From contig PLXP01000134.1 in the NCBI GenBank assembly GCA_003151435.1, forward strand, positions 6,048-46,632: DNA of 40,585 nt. Direction: 5' to 3'. Below the pieces are notes generated by a model that made no database searches, was not told the origin of the DNA, and worked only from the letters and a program-made list of their open reading frames with translations. Shown piece by piece: positions 23,385 through 31,054 of the stretch. The position numbers and the translations under genes are program-made. Position 1 is the first letter of the stretch, and each line of letters begins with the position of its first letter. This DNA comes from Acidobacteriaceae bacterium (GTDB lineage: Bacteria; Acidobacteriota; Terriglobia; Terriglobales; Acidobacteriaceae).

Positions 23385-24833
23385 ATGCGACTTGATCGTT
23401 TCTTCCTGCTGTGGATCGTTGGATCGCTTCTGAGCGGAGTCCTGTCCTGGTCGCAAGCGCCCATTCCCCTGGTGCTTGCCGGCGGCACCATTGTGGACGT
23501 CACCGACTGGGGACACTCGGCAAAAGATCAGCCCGACTCCATCGTCATTGTGCAGAATGGACGCATCACGGATGTCGGAACTCGTGCATCGCTGCCGATT
23601 CCCAAGGGCGCGCGCGTTATCGATTGCACCGGAAGATTCATCATCCCCGGTCTGGTGGATGGCTTTGCCGGAATGAACAACCAGGGCGAGGCTAACGCCA
23701 ATCTCTACATGGGCGTCACCACCGTTGTTGCCAGCTCCGACAATCGGCGCGGCCACATCGATTTCGCCGCCAATCCCAGCCCTCATCTCTATCTGCTTGA
23801 CTCCGTCGGCTCTACCGACGATTGGAGCCTGCTTGTCAGCCACCCCGGATGGACCACCAAGTTGCGCGAGGGCGTCCGCCCAGTGGAACTTAGCCCTGAA
23901 GATACCCTGCGGCAGATGATCGACACCGCCAAGCTGGGCACAAAGGTTTTCTGGCTGGGCCACAACATTACCGCCGCCAACGCCCAGTGGATCATCGCCC
24001 ACGCCCACCAGATGGGGCTCGTTACCTACGGCGAATTTGCCGCCACGCCCTATCGCGTCGGGATTGACGCCGGCGTGGACGGGCTGCTGCACATGGGCCG
24101 CTACGAACTGGGCGTCGTTCCCGACGAATTGCAGCGTCCGCTTCGAGACGACCCCGAAGGGCCCGCCGCCTCTACCGCCTACGACTACTCCGAGCGCTTG
24201 CCGCCCACCGACACCCACGTTCGCGATTACGCCAACTTCCTGGCCGCTCATCACGCTGCGTTGATGCCCACCTTCAGCATGTTTTTCCTGCGCCTCCCGG
24301 GCCATCGCAACCTGTGGCACGAGCCGGCTTCTCAACTGCTCGACTCAGCGCGTATGTTCGATCCCCCCGGTCGCTCCACCGGCGAGTCGGTGTATCCGCT
24401 CGCGCCCTGGACGCACCACCTGCCTGCCATGTCGCAGCGATGGATGGAAGAGGGTCTGCGCAAGAAGGCCGATCAGTCGGCGATGCGGCTATGGCACATC
24501 AACCAAACCATCTTCACTGCCTATCCGCACTACCTCGCAGCTTCCGGCGCACCCGTCACGGGCACCATGTCGGGCATCTCCATGCACACTGAGCTTGAAA
24601 TGATGGTGCGTCTCGGCCTATCCCCGCGCGAGGCCCTTGCCGCGGCCACCAATAACTACGCGCTTCAATTCAACTGGAGCGAGCTGGGGCAAATCGCCGC
24701 CGGCCGTCGCGCCGACATTCTTGTCGTCGATGGCGATCCCAGCTTGAGCATCTGGAACGTCCGCCGCATCTCGACGCTGATCCTTGAAGGCAACGTGCTC
24801 GATCGCGAAGGGCTCTTGAGCCAGAAGAAGTGA
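23385..24833 (+). CDS. Secreted amidohydrolase-fold protein lacking key metal ligands
   Basis: The protein has 482 residues from ATG 23385, with a signal peptide at about 1-24 (RFFLLWIVGSLLSGVLSWSQ). The fold is that of imidazolonepropionase-like amidohydrolases: an N-terminal beta-sandwich (LVLAGGTIVDVTDW), PGLVDG at 88-93, then the barrel, and a C-terminal LSPREALAAATNNYA ... GRRADILVVDGDPS. The usual HxH after PGxxD is absent: residues 94 and 96 are Phe and Gly (VDGFAGM). The usual GTD near the end is GTM (Met395). Histidines in IIAHAHQMG and GLLHMG remain. It may be a pseudoenzyme, a binding protein, or use a different metal site. No partner gene is adjacent; a heptamer repeat array begins directly after its stop. 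Confidence 0.8.
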   Translation: MRLDRFFLLWIVGSLLSGVLSWSQAPIPLVLAGGTIVDVTDWGHSAKDQPDSIVIVQNGRITDVGTRASLPIPKGARVIDCTGRFIIPGLVDGFAGMNNQGEANANLYMGVTTVVASSDNRRGHIDFAANPSPHLYLLDSVGSTDDWSLLVSHPGWTTKLREGVRPVELSPEDTLRQMIDTAKLGTKVFWLGHNITAANAQWIIAHAHQMGLVTYGEFAATPYRVGIDAGVDGLLHMGRYELGVVPDELQRPLRDDPEGPAASTAYDYSERLPPTDTHVRDYANFLAAHHAALMPTFSMFFLRLPGHRNLWHEPASQLLDSARMFDPPGRSTGESVYPLAPWTHHLPAMSQRWMEEGLRKKADQSAMRLWHINQTIFTAYPHYLAASGAPVTGTMSGISMHTELEMMVRLGLSPREALAAATNNYALQFNWSELGQIAAGRRADILVVDGDPSLSIWNVRRISTLILEGNVLDREGLLSQKK

Positions 24834-24928
24834 ACAGTAGTCAGTGGTCAGGGATCAGTGCTCATGGATCAGTGAGAGACAGTGATCAGTGAATAGCTGC
24901 CGTAGTGGCAGTGATCAATGGATCACTG
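24834..24928. repeat. Heptamer (TCAGTGN-type) tandem repeat array with terminal hairpin
   Basis: Five 7-bp units run without gaps from 24841 to 24875: TCAGTGG, TCAGGGA, TCAGTGC, TCATGGA, TCAGTGA. They are preceded by ACAGTAG directly after the amidohydrolase stop codon, and degenerate copies follow. At 24909-24928 CAGTGATC and GATCACTG form an 8-bp perfect stem with a 4-nt loop. The array fills the space between two convergent genes. It belongs to the same family as the repeat at 28001-28165. Confidence 0.8.
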
Positions 24929-24940
24929 AGCGATCAGGTG

Positions 24941-25519
24941 TCAACTCGCCGTTCCCCGACCACTGTCTTGCCCGCGTTGCACAGCCTGTCGCGACGCGGC
25001 GGCCAGCACCTCGGGCAGCCTCTTCTGCCGGTAATCGAACGACTGCTGCAACTGCTTCCTGACCAACCCACCGGCCAAGGCTCCAAACACGCCGCCGGGC
25101 AGCGCATACTCCACCGCATCCGTCACCAACGTACCTTCCACGCCGTCGCGAATCTCCGCGGCAATTCCGTGGCGATGGCGAAACTTCGAAAACGGCCCGC
25201 GCACCTGCTCATCCACGAAGTGGCTGTTCCATTCAAACTCGATAATGCGCGCCATCCAGCTCACCCGCTGCGGAAGCCAGCCCACCGGACAAAAGCTGAT
25301 GAGAATCTCAGAGCCTACACCAGCCGCCACACTGCGAAAGCGCCGCGCCGGATCGCTCGCCACTGGTCGCGGTGGCGGAGGCTGCATGCGCACATCCTCG
25401 ATGCGACCCTTCATCCTGGGTGGCATCAGGTGGGGCAGATTCGACGGGTTGGCGAAGAAGGCAAACACCAGTTCCACCGGGAACGGCACCCACTGGCTGG
25501 TTTCAAGGCGCTGCGCCAT
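24941..25519 (-). CDS. SRPBCC (START/Bet v1-like) ligand-binding protein
   Basis: The protein has 192 residues and no signal peptide or membrane segment, so it is cytoplasmic. The N-terminus FPVELVFAFFANPSNLPHLMPP is the typical opening of the SRPBCC helix-grip fold (polyketide cyclase/START-like), with the helix followed by a 'NLPHLMPP' turn. Later strands contain SWMARIIEFEWNSHFVDEQVRGPFSKFRHRH and VTDAVEYALPGG, close to the group annotated as cell-division-inhibitor-like or cyclase-like SRPBCC proteins. These bind hydrophobic ligands in a central cavity; the ligand is unknown. The C-terminus is Arg/Gln-rich. It is convergent with the amidohydrolase gene across the repeat array. Confidence 0.82.
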   Translation of the reverse strand: MAQRLETSQWVPFPVELVFAFFANPSNLPHLMPPRMKGRIEDVRMQPPPPRPVASDPARRFRSVAAGVGSEILISFCPVGWLPQRVSWMARIIEFEWNSHFVDEQVRGPFSKFRHRHGIAAEIRDGVEGTLVTDAVEYALPGGVFGALAGGLVRKQLQQSFDYRQKRLPEVLAAASRQAVQRGQDSGRGTAS

Positions 25520-25652
25520 GGGCTCATACTAATGCCCACGCACCGGTGGAGATGGGTTGGCCGTTCCCCCTCGCGCTGCAAGTGAACCCCGATGCAGCCG
25601 GTAACGTAAGATAAAACTCACGATTCGCTGAAAGTTCGAGTCGCCGGAGATC

Positions 25653-26162
25653 ATGACGGGTTCCCGATCGAAATTCGCGCAGAAGCCCCACAGGCACAAT
25701 ACGGGGCTGGTTTTAATTGCAGCCTATAAATTTCTTCTGGCTCTATTCTTCATTGCCATTGGTGTGGGCGCAATGCGCCTGCTGCACAAGGACATCGATG
25801 ACGTGCTCTCCCGCATCGCCACCGACCTGAAGTTCAACCCTGAGTCGCGCTTCGTCAACTTCGTCCTCGACAAAGCCTCGTTGCTGAACGACCCCATGCT
25901 GCGCCGGATCGGTCTGGCCGCCTTCGGCTATGCCGCCGTTGGCATCCTGGAGGGAATCGGACTCTACCTCGAGAAGGCCTGGGGCGAGTACCTGACGCTG
26001 ATCATCACCGCCTCTTTCCTGCCCTTCGAGATCCACGAGCTCATGCGCAAGCTGACCTGGGTCAGGGTCAGCCTCCTTGTCATCAACGTCCTCGTGCTTC
26101 TTTATCTCTTGAAGGTGGTTGTGGACGCAGGGAAGCGAAAAAACAGCTCAAGAGGAGAGTAG
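25653..26162 (+). CDS. DUF2127-type membrane protein
   Basis: The protein has 169 residues. A basic N-terminus (about 1-16) precedes TM1 (about 17-42, LVLIAAYKFLLALFFIAIGVGA). A soluble loop with HKDIDDVLSRI and DPMLRRIGLAAFGYAAVG follows, then TM2 (about 85-105), TM3 (about 112-128) and TM4 (about 138-158). The tail is basic. The sequence GLYLEKAWGEYLTLIITASFLPFEIHELMRKLTW is characteristic of the DUF2127 family of predicted four-helix membrane proteins, whose function is not established. It is a single gene between the SRPBCC gene and the dcw promoter region. Confidence 0.82.
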   Translation: MTGSRSKFAQKPHRHNTGLVLIAAYKFLLALFFIAIGVGAMRLLHKDIDDVLSRIATDLKFNPESRFVNFVLDKASLLNDPMLRRIGLAAFGYAAVGILEGIGLYLEKAWGEYLTLIITASFLPFEIHELMRKLTWVRVSLLVINVLVLLYLLKVVVDAGKRKNSSRGE

Positions 26163-26377
26163 GGCTGTGGAAAACTTGTCTTCAAAATGGTGTCTGCTTG
26201 CAGGTTCTTCGCTTTTTGTTCTCTATAAATGCTTTCTTCACTCCTGCATAGTCCCCTCAAAGACGCGCGAATCAAAGAGGTAAACACTACATACTGTGGT
26301 TTTGTTCCTATTTTGGACTATTAGGCCCGTTGGAACCGGGGCCCTTTCCCACACTACCTAGCGCAAACATTTTCCTG

Positions 26378-26406
26378 TTGGAGCGGACAACTATGTGGTC
26401 TATGAT
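26378..26406 (+). promoter_or_regulatory. Sigma-70-type promoter of the dcw cluster
   Basis: TTGGAG (26378-26383) and TATGAT (26401-26406) are separated by exactly 17 bp. The -10 matches the consensus at five of six positions, the -35 at its first three. The predicted start of transcription is near 26412-26414, immediately before the MraZ-type boxes. Confidence 0.65.
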
Positions 26407-26415
26407 CGTTTCAAA

Positions 26416-26441
26416 GTGGAGTAAAGGGGAGTCCGGTGGAG
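26416..26441 (+). promoter_or_regulatory. Probable MraZ operator (three boxes, 10-bp period)
   Basis: GTGGAG (26416-26421), GGGGAG (26426-26431) and GTGGAG (26436-26441) are spaced exactly 10 bp start to start. MraZ proteins are known to bind sets of short G-rich direct repeats with one helical turn spacing upstream of their own operon. The boxes lie from about +3 of the predicted promoter, so binding would block transcription start or early elongation. Autoregulation of the cluster by the first gene product is predicted. Confidence 0.7.
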
Positions 26442-26624
26442 CGGACCATCCTGATCTCAAGACAAGATTACTCCGGATTCTCCCTTGTCTCCACAAAAAA
26501 CGGGCGCCAAAACACTGGGGAACCAGCCTGGCAAACCGGATTAGCTCCAAAGACGTGCGAAAGCCGACCCGCCAGGCGGTAGTAGATCGGCCCTCCAACG
26601 GGCAAACGAATCAGGGGCAACATC

Positions 26625-27074
26625 ATGTTTCGCGGCAATCATCCAGCCAAGGTCGACGAAAAGGGCAGATTAAAGCTCCCCTCCGCCTTCAAGCAGCTGG
26701 TGGACGCCGCCAATGTGACGCAGTTTTTCGTCACCAGCACCAACGGCAAGAGCGCCGAGATCTGGCCCCTGCCGGAGTGGGAAAAGCGCGAAGAGCAGTT
26801 GGCCGAATCCAGCGATATGGACGACGCCGTGAAGAAATACCTGAATCTGACCAGCTATTACGGCCAGCAGGTGGAGATGGACAACCAGGCACGGATCCTG
26901 TTGCCGCAGATTCTGCGCAACTCGGCCCAACTGGATGCCGAAGTGACGGTTTTTGGAATGAGGGTGTATCTCGAAGTCCACAACCGCGAAATCTTTGAGC
27001 GGAACATGGCTGCGAATGAACTGACAGCCGACGACCGCAGGGCAATGGCGGAGATTCTCCGCCGGAAGAATTGA
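26625..27074 (+). CDS. mraZ: Transcriptional regulator MraZ
   Basis: The protein has 149 residues, normal for the family. It has two SpoVT/AbrB-like swapped-hairpin domains: residues 1-45 (FRGNHPAKVDEKGRLKLPSAF) and about 78-120 (VEMDNQARILLPQILRN). Each contains the DxxGR/DNQAR-type DNA-binding signature. MraZ forms a ring-shaped oligomer that binds repeats in its own promoter; matching boxes are present at 26416-26441. It is the first gene of the division and cell-wall cluster, as in most bacteria. The downstream gene starts 26 bp after the stop. Confidence 0.95.
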   Translation: MFRGNHPAKVDEKGRLKLPSAFKQLVDAANVTQFFVTSTNGKSAEIWPLPEWEKREEQLAESSDMDDAVKKYLNLTSYYGQQVEMDNQARILLPQILRNSAQLDAEVTVFGMRVYLEVHNREIFERNMAANELTADDRRAMAEILRRKN

Positions 27075-27100
27075 ATCAGAAGGCCCCCCAGGGGGAGCGC

Positions 27101-28000
27101 ATGACGAAATCCACTGAACGCCATGTGCCGGTTCTTTTGACAGCAACGATGGAGTATCTCCAGGTGCGGGCCGGAAGCACGGTGGTGGATTGCACGCTGG
27201 GCCTCGCCGGGCATTCGTCGGAGATCGTCAAGCAGTTGGGTCCGAAGGGCACGCTGATCGCCTTTGACCGGGACCCAGAAGCGCTGGCGCTGGCGAAAGA
27301 GAAGCTGGACCGGATTTGCGAGGAACTGGGCAGTCAGGCGCCGACGGTCACGTTGATCGGAGAAGCATTCAGCGAGGCGCCCATGCACGTGCAGCCCGCC
27401 TCAGTCGACGCCCTGCTGGCGGACTTTGGCGTAAGCAGCCTGCAACTGGATGAAGCGGCACGGGGTTTTAGTTTTATGGCGGATGGGCCCTTGGATATGC
27501 GCATGGACACGCGCCGGGGCATGACCGCCGCACAGGTGGTGAATGAGGCGAAGGAGCACGAGCTCGCAGACCTCATTTACGAATACGGAGAGGAAAGGAG
27601 GTCGCGGAGAATCGCCAGAGCCATTGTTCGCGGGCGGCAGATCACAACCACCGGGCAACTTGCACGGATCGTTGCATCGGCCGCCCCGGCAATGAAACAA
27701 GACAGGATTCACCCGGCAACACGCACGTTTCAGGCTTTAAGGATTTACGTGAATCGCGAATTGGACGAGATACAGGCACTCATGGAGGCCGCACCCACAT
27801 TGCTTAAGCCCTCTGGACGATTGGCCGTTATCAGTTTTCATTCTTTGGAAGATCGCATTGTGAAAGACAGCCTGCGCCAGGGAGCGCAACAAGGCATCTG
27901 GACGATCCTCACAAAGAAGCCCGCAGTGGCGGGCGAAGAAGAGATCGAACGCAATCCGCGCTCACGCAGTGCAAAGTTGAGAGCGGCAGAGAGACAGTAA
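27101..28000 (+). CDS. rsmH: 16S rRNA (cytosine1402-N4)-methyltransferase
   Basis: The protein has 299 residues from ATG 27101, which has GGGGGAG just upstream; a TTG at 27071 overlapping the mraZ stop is the alternative. RsmH transfers a methyl group from S-adenosylmethionine to N4 of C1402 in 16S rRNA. The family motifs are present: RHVPVLL at the start, VVDCTLGLAGHS (SAM-binding motif I; many homologues have GGHS), FDRDPEAL, LLADFGVSSLQLDEAARGFSF, DMRMD, the HPATRTFQALRIYVN segment, and ISFHSLEDRIVK. The last codons run into a heptamer repeat array that starts with ACAGTAA, including the stop. This is the usual second gene of the cluster. Confidence 0.95.
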   Translation: MTKSTERHVPVLLTATMEYLQVRAGSTVVDCTLGLAGHSSEIVKQLGPKGTLIAFDRDPEALALAKEKLDRICEELGSQAPTVTLIGEAFSEAPMHVQPASVDALLADFGVSSLQLDEAARGFSFMADGPLDMRMDTRRGMTAAQVVNEAKEHELADLIYEYGEERRSRRIARAIVRGRQITTTGQLARIVASAAPAMKQDRIHPATRTFQALRIYVNRELDEIQALMEAAPTLLKPSGRLAVISFHSLEDRIVKDSLRQGAQQGIWTILTKKPAVAGEEEIERNPRSRSAKLRAAERQ

Positions 28001-28165
28001 TCAGTTCTCAGTTGTCAGTTATCAGTTTCACCGGGTGGACGTGCAGCGCGGGCTCATCGGGAAGTAAGAGTGGATTGGTTCCCAGGCTTGATTGTGAATG
28101 AAGTTGCCAGTTGAAACGAGTCGGGTGGGGAACTGAGAACTGACAACTGACGGCTGACAACTGTT
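28001..28165. repeat. Inverted pair of heptamer repeat arrays between rsmH and ftsL
   Basis: Left arm 28001-28028 has four contiguous units TCAGTTC, TCAGTTG, TCAGTTA, TCAGTTT. Right arm 28131-28165 has five units in inverted orientation: AACTGAG, AACTGAC, AACTGAC, GGCTGAC, AACTGTT. Aligned over 27 nt (28001-28027 with 28131-28157) the arms pair with only four mismatches, around a loop of about 100 nt. Two registers give 13 perfect base pairs. The unit resembles that of the array at 24834. It begins at the rsmH stop and ends 16 bp before the ftsL start. Confidence 0.85.
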
Positions 28166-28181
28166 TTTCAGGAGACACACC

Positions 28182-28688
28182 ATGGCGGCATGCACCACAA
28201 CCTATTTCGAGCCCGGCCGCAGCTGGGGCGCGCGCGTGGCCGAGCGCAACGCCGAGTTGCTGGCCCGCCAGCAGACGCGCCGGCGCGGTGTGCGCACGCC
28301 GGAGTTCTACTTTGCCAAGCACTTTGACAATAGCCGGCTGGTCAAGGCGTCCGATCCCGTGCGTGTGCGCGAAATGCGCGTCTTCACCGCCGCGGTCACG
28401 CTCCTGTTTTCGCTCATCATGATCTACGGCTTGCAGCACTTCAGCGCCATCGAGAGCTCCTACAGCGTGGAATCGGAGAAGCAGGTCCGCGACCAGTTGC
28501 GCGAAGACAACCGCCAGTTGCGGCTCGCCGAAGCACAGCTCACGCAGCCTGATCGCATCGATGGAATGGCGCGCCAGTTGGGTCTTGCCGAGCCGCAGCC
28601 CGGTCAGGTGATTCATCCCAGCGCTCACGCCGACACGAGCGCACCGGCCCTCGCGCAGGTCACTCCGCCTGCCACACCCGTACAATAG
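28182..28688 (+). CDS. ftsL: Cell division protein FtsL-like
   Basis: The protein has 168 residues and is a bitopic membrane protein. The cytoplasmic part (1-64) is basic. One helix spans about 66-86 (VFTAAVTLLFSLIMIYGLQ). It is followed by a predicted coiled coil (about 96-122, heptad-like ESEKQVRDQLREDNRQLRL) and RIDGMARQLGLAEPQPGQV, which is the usual LGL-x-P ending of FtsL/DivIC proteins. The C-terminal tail is Ala/Pro/Thr-rich. Sequence identity in this family is low, so the assignment rests on topology, this motif and the position between rsmH and ftsI. It would act with FtsB/FtsQ at the septum. The leader contains the repeat hairpin, with TTTTTCAGGAG before the ATG. Confidence 0.85.
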   Translation: MAACTTTYFEPGRSWGARVAERNAELLARQQTRRRGVRTPEFYFAKHFDNSRLVKASDPVRVREMRVFTAAVTLLFSLIMIYGLQHFSAIESSYSVESEKQVRDQLREDNRQLRLAEAQLTQPDRIDGMARQLGLAEPQPGQVIHPSAHADTSAPALAQVTPPATPVQ

Positions 28689-28728
28689 AGTCATACGGGC
28701 GCACGACTCTACCCCGGAGCGATTCGCC

Positions 28729-30999
28729 ATGCAGGCAGCAGTTCGTGCCCACCGCAACCGTAGCAGCTTGCCGCGCGCAATTCCTCTCCGGATGGCGCGT
28801 TTCTGGATTATTTGCCTCTTCTTTCTGTTTTGGGTGTGCGCTATCGCGGGCCGCCTCTTCTGGCTGCAAATCATGCACCACCAGGAGTACGTCGACCGCG
28901 CTCAGAAGCAGCAACAGCGCACCTTTGAAGTAGCTCCCCGCCGCGGCGTTCTCTACGACCGCAATCTGCACGAATTGGCGATGACCGTGCAGGTGGACTC
29001 CGTTTACGCGGATCCATCCGAGATCGACGACAAAAAAGCCGCTGCCCACGCACTGGCCGACGCGGTTCACTCCGACGCCGACGACGGGCAAAGCAGCGAG
29101 GATCAGATCGCCGCCCGCCTCACCACCGGTCATAACTTCGCATGGGTCGCTCGCCGTGTCACGCCGGAAGCCTCCGCACGCGTCAAGGCCCTCAATCTCA
29201 AGGGCATTTACTCTCAAAAGGAGTTTCAGCGCTTCTACCCCGACAACCAGATCGCAGCGCAGGTGCTGGGGTATGTCGGCGTGGACGACACCGGCCTCGG
29301 TGGCCTTGAACAGAAATTCGAGTCGCAGTTGCACGGCGTGCCCGGCCGCATGTACACCGCAATGGACGCGCGCCGCCGCGTGATGGGCTCGAGCGAGCAC
29401 GAACCCGAGCCTGGCCGCAATCTCGTCCTCACCATTGATGAAAATATTCAGTTCCTCGCCGAGCGCGCGCTCGATCACGCCATGGAGAAGACGCAGGCGG
29501 CCAACGGAACAGTAGTGGTGCAGGATGTACATACCGGCCAGATTCTCGCGCTCGCCATTCGCCCCACTTTCAATCCCAACCAGTTTCGTCACACTACGCC
29601 TGCACTGTTGCGCAACCACGCAGTCAGCGATGTCTACGAGCCGGGATCCACGTTCAAGCTCGTCACGTATTCAGCGGCGCTCGATCAACACGTGACCAAG
29701 CCCGATGACATGATCGACTGCCAGGGCGGCCAGATCACGATTGCCGGCCGCGTCATCCACGACGACAAGGCTGACCACTACCACGTCATCACCGTGCATG
29801 AAGCGCTGGAGCACTCGAGCGATGTGGCCGCGGTCAAGCTGGCGCTCAAAATGGGCCCCGACAATTTCTACAAATACATTCGCGACTTCGGATTTGGCAG
29901 CCGTCCCGGTGTCGAGCTTCCCGGCGAAACGCGTGGTCTGCTGCGGGCCCCTGCGAAGTGGGGCTCGTCGTCCATCGGCTCCATCGCCATCGGGCAGGAG
30001 GTGGGCGTCACTCCGCTGCAACTGGTGTCGATGGTCTCGACTATTGCCAACGGCGGCGTCTACCTGCCGCCCCACGTGCTGATGCCGGCCCAAGTAGATC
30101 CCTCCGACGGTCAAAAGTTGGCCGCACCGCAGGTGCTGCCGATGCCGTTCAGGCCCGGCGGCGAACTGCCCAACCCGCTGCCTCCCGGCGCACATCGCGT
30201 CCTCTCCACCATCACTGCCGCACAGATGCGCAAGATGATGGAGGGCGTCGTCCTCTACGGCACCGGCAAAGGCGCGCAGCTCAACGGCTATTCTTCTGGG
30301 GGCAAGACCGGCACCGCGCAGAAGGTCGATCCCGCCACACACCTCTATTCGAAGACTATGCATGTGGCCTCATTCGCCGGCATCGCGCCCGTCAACAATC
30401 CGGTGATCGCTGTGGCCGTGATCATCGATACGCCCAAGGGCGCGTCCTATTACGGCGCGGCCGTCTCCGCGCCTGTCTTTACTGAGGTCGCGCAGCAGGT
30501 GCTTGAGTACCTCGGTGTGCCGCACGACATCGACATCCACCAACCGAAGACGCCGGCCAAGCCCGAGAAGCCCGCTCACGAAGACGAGCACGAAGATCAA
30601 GGCGACATCAACGCGCTTTTTGCGGCGGTCAACGATCTGCCCGCCGACGATCCGTTGCGCGCGCAGCCCGATCCGCAGCCCGCCAAGCCGGCGGATAACG
30701 CCAAAGACACAAGCGCCAAATCAGCAGCGGCTCAACCATCAGCCAATGCCGCGCCGCCACCAGCCGCGCATTCTGTCCAGGCACAGACCCAGCCGGGCAC
30801 AGCAGTCGTCATGAACACCGATAAGCAGCTCCAGGTGCCATCGCTCATCGGGCTGCCCATGCGCAAAGTCATCGAAGTAGCGGCAGGCGCGAGCCTTGAG
30901 GTTCAAGTCTCCGGCAGCGGAACGGTGCGCGAGCAAGCACCCGTGGCCGGAACGATGGTACCGCCCGGAACCCGCATCGTGGTCCGCTGCTCGCGATAA
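28729..30999 (+). CDS. ftsI: Division penicillin-binding protein (FtsI/PBP2 class B) with PASTA domain
   Basis: The transpeptidase has 756 residues and is anchored by one helix at about 25-46. A PBP dimerisation domain spans about 60-220 (RGVLYDRNLHELAMT), and the catalytic domain about 240-600. The active-site serine is Ser307 in the STFK motif, and Lys526 is in KTGTAQ. The second motif reads Ser363-Ser364-Asp365 instead of the common SxN. After the enzyme comes an acidic then Ala/Pro-rich linker (about 605-700), and a single PASTA domain at about 702-756 (LQVPSLIGLPMRKVIEVA). PASTA domains bind peptidoglycan or beta-lactam-like ligands. It crosslinks septal peptidoglycan with FtsW, encoded downstream. 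A TACAAT hexamer at 28681-28686 overlaps the ftsL stop. Confidence 0.93.
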   Translation: MQAAVRAHRNRSSLPRAIPLRMARFWIICLFFLFWVCAIAGRLFWLQIMHHQEYVDRAQKQQQRTFEVAPRRGVLYDRNLHELAMTVQVDSVYADPSEIDDKKAAAHALADAVHSDADDGQSSEDQIAARLTTGHNFAWVARRVTPEASARVKALNLKGIYSQKEFQRFYPDNQIAAQVLGYVGVDDTGLGGLEQKFESQLHGVPGRMYTAMDARRRVMGSSEHEPEPGRNLVLTIDENIQFLAERALDHAMEKTQAANGTVVVQDVHTGQILALAIRPTFNPNQFRHTTPALLRNHAVSDVYEPGSTFKLVTYSAALDQHVTKPDDMIDCQGGQITIAGRVIHDDKADHYHVITVHEALEHSSDVAAVKLALKMGPDNFYKYIRDFGFGSRPGVELPGETRGLLRAPAKWGSSSIGSIAIGQEVGVTPLQLVSMVSTIANGGVYLPPHVLMPAQVDPSDGQKLAAPQVLPMPFRPGGELPNPLPPGAHRVLSTITAAQMRKMMEGVVLYGTGKGAQLNGYSSGGKTGTAQKVDPATHLYSKTMHVASFAGIAPVNNPVIAVAVIIDTPKGASYYGAAVSAPVFTEVAQQVLEYLGVPHDIDIHQPKTPAKPEKPAHEDEHEDQGDINALFAAVNDLPADDPLRAQPDPQPAKPADNAKDTSAKSAAAQPSANAAPPPAAHSVQAQTQPGTAVVMNTDKQLQVPSLIGLPMRKVIEVAAGASLEVQVSGSGTVREQAPVAGTMVPPGTRIVVRCSR

Positions 31000-31054
31000 T
31001 CCACGCCGCCGTCACGGCAACCAGGCCGCCCTTACCTCTACAATCGAGCACGAG

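Larger units (their letters stand above)
26163..26624. other. Promoter/leader region of the dcw cluster
   Basis: This 462-bp gap holds the promoter at 26378-26406 and the GTGGAG-type operator at 26416-26441, listed separately. About 200 nt of untranslated leader would separate the predicted start of transcription from mraZ. A TTGCAG ... TATAAA pair near 26200-26228 has 20-bp spacing and is weak. I see no further structured RNA. Confidence 0.6.

Noticed and set aside
26330..26998. Long plus-strand reading frame over the dcw promoter and mraZ
   Set aside because: It overlaps mraZ in another frame and would cover the promoter and operator; no family resemblance.
24834..28165. CRISPR array as an explanation of the repeated heptamers
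   Set aside because: Units are 7 bp without spacers of constant length; no cas genes are present.
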